The notes under the pieces: model-generated
Databases searched by the model: none
Told to the model about the DNA's origin: nothing
The model's input: only the letters and a program-made list of their open reading frames with translations
Made by a program: the position numbers and the translations under genes
NCBI GenBank assembly: GCA_019914995.1
Contig: CM034129.1
Location: 9,107,725-9,171,724, forward strand
Direction: 5' to 3'
Length of the DNA stretch: 64,000 bases
Origin: Acanthochlamys bracteata
Lineage: Eukaryota > Streptophyta > Magnoliopsida > Pandanales > Velloziaceae
In this document: positions 57,901-64,000 of the stretch, one piece after another
How the letters are laid out: each line of letters begins with the position of its first letter
Numbering within the stretch: the first letter of the stretch is position 1

Positions 57901-60900
57901 TTGGAAGGATTTTTCTATAAAAATTTACATTTACACACATTTAGAGGGTTTTTTTGTAAAATTTGAATGAGTTTTCTATTAAATTAGAGAGTTCTTTATA
58001 AAATTTTATTTAATCTTTTAGAGGTATTATAAATTATAATAATTTGTCGGTATGTAAAATCTTACGAACTTATTTAAAATTTTGACTTTATGTTCCTACT
58101 TAAACGGAAGATCCTACCTAATATTTTGACTTTGACAACTTTGGTGATAGTTTTAAATATTTAGATTTGATTATTCATAAGGAAGGAAGAATTGAAAGAG
58201 ACGTTATGCATAAGATTAAAACAGGATGGATAAGATGGCGAAGTGCTACCTAATTGTGTGATGAGAAAATATCTTTAATAGTAAAAAGTCGGTTTTAAAA
58301 TAGTTATCGACTTGCAATATTATACTATAGTGAGAGATGGGCTATCAAAGATCAAAATTTATATAACATAAACGTAACAGACATAAGGATACTAAGATGC
58401 ATGTGCGGGTATAGAACGAACAAAATACACAATGAGATATGCGCCAACAGGCAGTTGTCGTACTGATTAAGGACAAGTTAAGAAAAGATAGGCTTAGATG
58501 CTTCGGACATATCTTGCGTAGACCTAAAGATACTTCATTGAATAAGTGTGATGCAATTCCATAATAGCGCTTTAAGAGAAAAAGGAATAGACCAAAATTA
58601 AATTAGCCTAGGATGGTGCCGAGTCAACTCAAGTAAGATAAACGTTTAGTTTGTTGTTATGCTTGAAGAGTTAGCAGTAACAGTAGCATGCAATATCTTT
58701 GATAAAGGAAATAGGCTTGATGGCATGAAGAAAAATTCTTGATCAAGTTGCAAAAACATCGAGTTGTGGTATTTGCACCATCGTAAGAGTAATTAGATGG
58801 CATCATTGACATAAAAAACTTACATGAAACAGCAATAGTGGTTTTTAAATAAATAGCTCTAAGCTTATTGCAAAAACTAAAACAAGAATGAACAAAAGAT
58901 TAATATATATTAGGCAGTAATCATACAAAAGTTATTAAGATGGTACCTATACAGTTCATCCGCACATCGTCTTGCTCCGTCTTGAGAAGAGCCTCAAGGG
59001 AAAGGCGAAATAGCCTTTTCTCAGCACAGGAAAGATCAGTTTCATCATCAACAACATCATCCCATGGTATCGCTTGAAAAATGGCTAGCTTGTACAGCAA
59101 GAACAAACTTTCCCCTCGAATTTCATCACTGTAATAAAGTGAAACAATAATATTAACTTTAGTGATGTCTATTACTGTTCCTAGTTACATTTGAAGTATC
59201 TGAATAAATTTTTGTTTTTTAGTAGAATTTCGAGGTTGCCAACATCACCTTGGCAGCTCAAGTGCAGCAACAAGGTTGCAAAAGAGGGCCTCCTTCTTAT
59301 TGATGTGGGTTGTAGGATTTACTTTCTTATGTGAATCCAGTAGAATACCCAAGCAATGCAACTGATTAGCAATTGAAAAAATTGCAGGTCAGTAGGAACA
59401 GAACTTCCAACTGCATAAATATTAGCAACAAAAACAACAATTACAGCAGAGCTGTCAAAACAACAATATATATACTAGTAACAACAATAAAGGAAATAAT
59501 TTACAATCAACCTTAGAGTTCCTCAGACTTAAGCATGTCTATGTATTAAATATGAGCAAGTTGTTTATGTATGAATAAAAGGAAAACAGAACTTTCTTGA
59601 TAAAAGACGTCACGTTCCTACAGATTGATTTTGAATATTGCCAAACAGGATTTAGGGATATACATCTCTCAAGGGAGCTAGCACATAATGGTATCCAAGG
59701 GAGCTAGCACATAATGGATGCTTGGATGGTACTGATGAGTGGGGCTCACCTCTATACCTAGTTGTAGGTACTGCTTCTGTTCATTGTTAAGAATGTTTTC
59801 TTGCATTTCATTTTTAACATTTTGTTCTGCAGACATATCTATAACAAATTCTAGCCATTTGTTGCACATTTTGTTATGAACCTGCCAATTACCGCTTTTA
59901 CAAAGCGCACTTGATTTCCTAGGTCGTCCTGTAATCAAGGGCCTGATTCCATTGCTTTAATTTTCTGCCAGCAAAATCACCATAAGAAAATCTAGTTGCA
60001 CCAAAATGACAGATTTTGAGAGCAGGAACAAAAAAAGAATGAGAAACAGCAATACTGATTAAGTTATTGCAGTTGTCGAAAGGACATTAGAACTTCCAGG
60101 ATGGAATTATAGAAGGCAATCTGTATTGAGATGACCAACTAAAGATATACAGGAATATTGGCATACAAGATGATCTACTAAGCACATACAGGACAAACTA
60201 TTTGGAAGTCCAAGTTGATAAGTGAAACGAGTATGCTTTCCAGTTGTTCAAGTAGTGGTAGAGTTATACAATCTTTTAAAAAAGTAAGAAAGGTTGCATT
60301 TACAGAAGGTAGGAGTGGCAAAGACCTTCTTTGTTAATTCAAGATAAACTTACCTAAATTCCACCACATAAGAACTCAATTAATATCACAGGGTGGTGCT
60401 ATTGATAGGCATAAACGAAACTACTCTGGAACCTATCCAAGGAGTTTCCAACAGGCATACTCCACCACTACAAGACTGGAGCAAACTCAAACATCAATTA
60501 TTGTTAAACCTTGCTGTATAGTACCAGCTTCATTAATGCTAGAAAACAGTTTACCTGCAAAATTACCTTAACAACTATGCCTCTGGGAATGAAAATTCAC
60601 CGTTCTTATATGAAAGATAATAGAAACAGATGAAAAATCAATCACCGATGGTAGTAGATATATGCTTCTTAGGAGCTAGAAAGCAATCCTTAATTTACAC
60701 AACAGGACCTCTTACAAGGCCACCTTTCTAGAACATAAGCCAACAATAACAGTGAAAATGAAGGAAATCAAAACCATATCCAAATTCAAGCAGTAAGTTG
60801 AATATATGTTTCACAAGAAACTACAGAAACAAAATCAACACCACACATCAATTGAAATAATACTATAAATCCATGTAAGCGAATGCATAATTGAAGAAGA

Positions 60901-61372
60901 ACTCATAGACCGTGTAGATTTGTCGCCTGCTCCAAGCAATCCTAGTTCCGGTGAGCAGATCGGTGATTTTCACAACGAAATCCCCAATGGCGGCAGCATC
61001 ACAATCTTCTTCGCAATCGGTGTTATTGCCGCTCCTGCAAAGATCAAGGATGAGATCCGTGGCCTGGCGAGCGATCGCATCATCCCTCGCGGAATCGAGC
61101 GCGGTGACAAGAGCAGGAGCGACGAGATAGAAATGGAGATCTCGAACTTCAGCACGGAAGGAAGGAGAAGATAAGGCGAGAGAAAGCTGAGCGAGAGCGT
61201 AGGAGACGTGGACCGATGGCGCGCGGGAGTCGCTGACGAGAGAAGAGAAGCACGCGAGACAAATCGTGCTGCCTTCTGTAGTGTTTAATAGTAGAGAAGA
61301 GCGGTGACCGCGGCTGCACGATGCCGGCGTGCCGCCGTAGAGCTCCTCCGCTACCGAAGAGCTCTCCATCAT
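51946..61372 (-). CDS. PRD1: PRD1, meiotic double-strand-break formation protein
   Basis: Nine exons (60911-61372, 59249-59361, 58947-59128, 56376-56681, 55324-56293, 54560-55256, 53344-53612, 52599-53265, 51946-52173) join in phase to 1297 aa; Arabidopsis PRD1 is about 1330. The first of two ATGs (61372) gives MMESSSVAEE. The N-terminus has a Cys/His cluster (C19, H23, C38, C41), then VHVSYALAQLSLAL. The rest is an alpha-helical, armadillo-like body (for example KEALFCNLVAALELPSDEIR, VEENIADYIFEILRTSG, LKWFFQQEQI) ending in a helical tail (LLEEIELFFQ). In Arabidopsis it works with SPO11-1, MTOPVIB, PRD2, PRD3/PAIR1 and DFO in meiotic nuclei to start recombination. Intron 1 has a weak donor (GTCTAT) but the join fits the family. 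Intron 6 has two acceptors 9 nt apart (53612 used here, or 53603). Introns 1 and 3 are long and carry repeat remains. Confidence 0.95.
54093..54332. repeat. Direct duplication in PRD1 intron 6
   Basis: A segment starting CTAGCTTAAGTC occurs at 54093 and again at 54226 (period 133). The copies share CTAAATTGCTTTCT and ATTTTCTTACCATAAATATT with scattered differences, so it is an old tandem duplication inside the intron. Confidence 0.75.
57040..58760 (+). mobile_element. Decayed non-LTR retrotransposon (reverse-transcriptase part), antisense in PRD1 intron 3
   Basis: Broken reverse-transcriptase frames can be followed left to right on the plus strand. They are NYRGVKLMNHTIKLWERVI (57090 on), FIDLDKN, DKVPKEVF, DEFTRHI, then the catalytic block as FTDD (57545-57556) in place of FADD, and FIDETKK. 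Further on come GWIRWRSAT, ILRCMCGYRTNKIHNE (about 58390-58437) and RLRCFGHILRRP (about 58489-58525). This order is that of the plant LINE group with a C-terminal MCG...RNE segment, which I take to be RTE-like. Stops and frameshifts occur throughout, and no 5' endonuclease part is seen, so it is a 5'-truncated dead copy. It lies opposite to PRD1. Exact ends and target-site duplications were not found. Confidence 0.8.
59671..59717. repeat. Short tandem repeat in PRD1 intron 1
   Basis: AAGGGAGCTAGCACATAATG occurs at 59671 and again at 59697, a period of 26 bp. Confidence 0.85.
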
Positions 61373-61744
61373 TTTGGAAATTGGCGCGCTGCTAGCTGTT
61401 GCGCAGCTGGGGATTGCTGTCTTGTTCCTTCCCTGCCGTTGAGTGCCTATTTATAGGCCTTTGAAGTTTGAACCCTGCTTCGGTTGTGGACTTGTCACAA
61501 GCAACAACTGCTTGAAATTTGTTTATAGAAAAGATTATTATCATAGTATCTTTCTAATTTATTATGTACGTGCATTGATAACCACTAGTCTTGATACGGT
61601 AATTATTATTAGTTTGTAAAGGGTTTATTTTTTCAGTTGAATATTTTCAACGCAAGCTAGTAGGTAGCGGATTTTTTTTATTTTGCTTGATAGATTAAAG
61701 AAACAAATATTGCCTGCATTAGATTAGCAACAGGCAGATAATTA

Positions 61745-61965
61745 CTAATAACGCTTACTTAAAAAATAATTTATTAATTATATATTTATTAATAAATTAT
61801 TTATTATATTTATAATTTATTTAAAATTTAAAACATAAATTTTGTAAATAGTAAAATTTTCTTAATAATTATTTTTATTATTTTTTAAATTAAAAAAATA
61901 AAACTCATTTATTAAAATAAAAATAAAATAATTTTTATTTAATTATTTTTATAAGTACAAATAAA
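61745..61965 (+). repeat. AT-rich dispersed repeat copy
   Basis: It shows the two-armed A/T structure with the forward arm TTTTTATTATTTTTTAAATT followed by AAAAAATAAAACTCATTTAT. Confidence 0.4.
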
Positions 61966-62399
61966 TGCTTCAATAGAGGTGGAATTAGGGCGTGTTTTAA
62001 ATATTCGTAACTGAGTTTCGTAAAAGTGAAAAATAAAAAATAGAGTTTATTGAAAAATAAAGTAGAAGTGGAGTTCAGTATTTGTGTTTCAATAGGTTTT
62101 GAAAGTGTGTTGAAAATTAAAAAATATAGTTGTATTAGAAAGTGTACAAATAAGAAAGTTAAAATTAAAGTTCCGCATATGGAAGTGAAGTTCTGAGTTA
62201 TTTATGTAATTAAAATATGTGAACTGTTCGGAACTTAAAATCTGACAGAAAAAAATAGAGTTACGTGCATTTAAAACACGCTCTTAGCGAAACTCGCCAG
62301 CTGGTAATTGCTTTCTAGTACTCGAAAAATTAACCTGAAACTTGATTAATAATGTACGTAATTAGTTAAGTACTTGGAGATTATGATCATAGTACGGGA

Positions 62400-62615
62400 C
62401 GTTTGGGATTGATTTTCTCAAATGCTATTTTTTAATTTCTTATTTTATATTTTTTAATATATATTTTATAACTATATAAAAATTTAGAAAGTGTAAAAAA
62501 TTTTACGTAATGAGATTTTTTTTTACATATTTTTATTATTTTTATGAAAGTAAAAAAATAAAATTTATTTTTTAAAAAGACAAAAATATTTTAATTAAAA
62601 AAAACTCTACTTTTT
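62400..62615 (+). repeat. AT-rich dispersed repeat, good copy
   Basis: It begins GACGTTTGGGATTGATTT, has the core AATTTTACGTAATGAGATTT, and ends in the A-rich arm near AAAAAAAACTCTAC. This is one of the copies closest to a consensus. Confidence 0.55.
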
Positions 62616-63239
62616 ATAAGGTATAATTTAAAAAAAAACGCTAATTAAGGTATCGACTCCAAAGCGAAAAATAGAAAATATATGGATTTTTCTCCACCAT
62701 GACTCTCAATGTAATACCAACAAAATAGATGGAGCCCAAAAAAGAGGTACTCCAACTCTTGAGTCTTGAGTGCAATAACGGGAGCTTTGCTAATACCTTT
62801 TTCCTTTTTTTAAAAAATTATATATTTTAAAATAAAATTTAAAATATTTTTAAAAACTTAATAAAATTTGAAATATAAATAAATTATATAATAGGTATAA
62901 TTTTTATTTTTAATAAAATATTAAATTCATTTAAAAAAATTAAAATAAATTTCATTTAAAAAAATTTCTTCTTTTGAGCACAAACATCTACTTAAGATTT
63001 CTGTTTACTTGCATACCATTCTGTAAGATTTAAGAATTTGATTGGATAAAAGAAGTTTGAAAAATATTTTGATCTGTGTTTGGTAAAAAATATGTTGGAA
63101 AGATTCGTTTAAAAAATAAGAAAACAAAATGAAGAATAAAAAAGTTAATTCATTAATAGAAATTCTATAGATTATTTTGCCTGAATTCAATAATATTGGA
63201 AGAACTAGTGAGGTGAAGAAAAAAAAGCTGATACAATTT

Positions 63240-63475
63240 TAGAGTATTTTAAAAAAATATTTCTGAAATAGAATTCTTTTAAAATAGATATTATTTTTAT
63301 TTTTTTTAAAATAAGTTTTATTTTTTTATTTAAAAAAATATATAATAAAAAAATTTCACTATGTAAAATTTTTTAAAACTCTTTTAGATTTTAAATAAGT
63401 TTTCTAAATACTTTAAAATATATTAAAAAATATAAAATTAAAAATTAAAAAATTATTTTTAAAGTAAGTAACGCT
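63240..63475 (-). repeat. AT-rich dispersed repeat, inverted copy
   Basis: It begins GAGTATTTTAAAAAAATATT, has the reversed core AATTTCACTATGTAAAATTT, and ends near AAAGTAAGTAACGCT. Confidence 0.55.
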
Positions 63476-63624
63476 AGATACCACCTTAAATAACTGTTGC
63501 TGAACAAGTTCCCGCTGGAGGATCAAACGCCCAACAAGGAAACTCGTCACTAGCTGCAGGACCTTGATATGGAGGCCGCTTCACGAGACAGGTAGTCCTG
63601 CACACTTACATAGTTATGTAGGAC

Positions 63625-63845
63625 TAGGGCGCTATTTGACATATTATTAATTATTTTTTATTTCATATTTTTAATAGATTTTATAAAATTTAATTATTTT
63701 TTAAAATTTTAAAAAATATAAAAAAAAATCTTTCATTATTATAAGTTATATTAATATTAAAATAAAATATAAAATTTTTAAAAAAATTTATGAAATATAT
63801 TTTATTTAAATTTTTTTTTTTTTCAAAAGTACTTTAGCAGATTTG
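63625..63845 (+). repeat. AT-rich dispersed repeat copy
   Basis: It begins GGGCGCTATTTGACATATTA and ends CAAAAGTACTTTAGCAG. It has the same end pattern as other forward copies with a diverged core. Confidence 0.45.
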
Positions 63846-64000
63846 TGCCTACTTTTCCAGTTATGTAAGACTTCTTTACTATAGGAGTAATGTAGTGCAG
63901 TAGAATTAGAACTCTTGATTCAATTAAAACGCTTAAGCCAATAAAAATTAATGTACACACATAGTAGAGGCAACAAGAGAAATTCAATTTTATATTCACT

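Larger units (their letters stand above)
61373..64000. other. PRD1 upstream region and repeat-rich intergenic sequence
   Basis: The first 100-200 bp are GC-richer and should hold the PRD1 leader and promoter. Beyond that the sequence is AT-rich, with copies of the dispersed repeat at about 61745-61965, 62400-62615, 62795-62965, 63240-63475 and 63625-63845. No gene seen. Confidence 0.5.

Noticed and set aside
59678..59938. 86-codon minus-strand frame in PRD1 intron 1 as an extra exon
   Set aside because: Exons 60911-61372 and 59249-59361 join directly in frame and match the family (SRRQIYT-LHCLG). The frame shows no family likeness.

Overview
The window is nuclear DNA from a plant, most likely a eudicot and probably a rosid; I cannot name the species. 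The evidence is the AT-rich intergenic sequence, short U-rich introns with GT-AG borders, and genes that are plant-specific in type: an ALA2-class flippase, a ROF/FKBP62-type immunophilin, PRD1, and a CIB/bHLH62-78-like factor. I rebuilt six multi-exon genes by joining exons across splice sites and checking that reading phase is kept at every junction. All six come out intact and close to the usual family lengths where I know them.

Layout. 1-232 (+): tail of an unrecognised gene. 2488-4582 (-): eight-exon bHLH transcription factor of 470 aa. About 4.9-12.5 kb: a gene desert dominated by copies of a 200-bp AT-rich repeat. 13895-21032 (-): SEC23, the COPII inner-coat subunit, 11 exons, 816 aa. 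22.4-40.1 kb (+): ALA2-type P4-ATPase, 24 coding exons plus a long CT-rich leader, divergent from SEC23. 41151-44307 (+): FKBP15, a small ER-lumen prolyl isomerase, six exons, 153 aa. 45622-49037 (-): FKBP62/ROF-type immunophilin with three FKBP domains plus TPR, 13 exons, 584 aa, convergent with FKBP15. 51946-61372 (-): PRD1, required for meiotic double-strand breaks, nine exons, 1297 aa; its third intron holds a decayed non-LTR retrotransposon in antisense. 61.4-64 kb: intergenic, again rich in the AT-rich repeat.

Functionally the genes are mostly independent, as is normal for a plant chromosome. Two neighbour relations stand out: SEC23 and ALA2 (COPII budding and lipid flipping in the secretory path) share a divergent intergenic region, and two unrelated-in-size FKBP genes lie tail to tail.

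I found no operon-like, CRISPR-like or otherwise clearly undescribed multigene system. The most interesting signals are an in-frame, stop-free final intron in the FKBP62-type gene that would add a hydrophobic tail if retained, three GC-AG introns (two flanking one exon of ALA2), a heat-shock-element-like site next to the FKBP62 TATA box, and the dispersed AT-rich repeat family.
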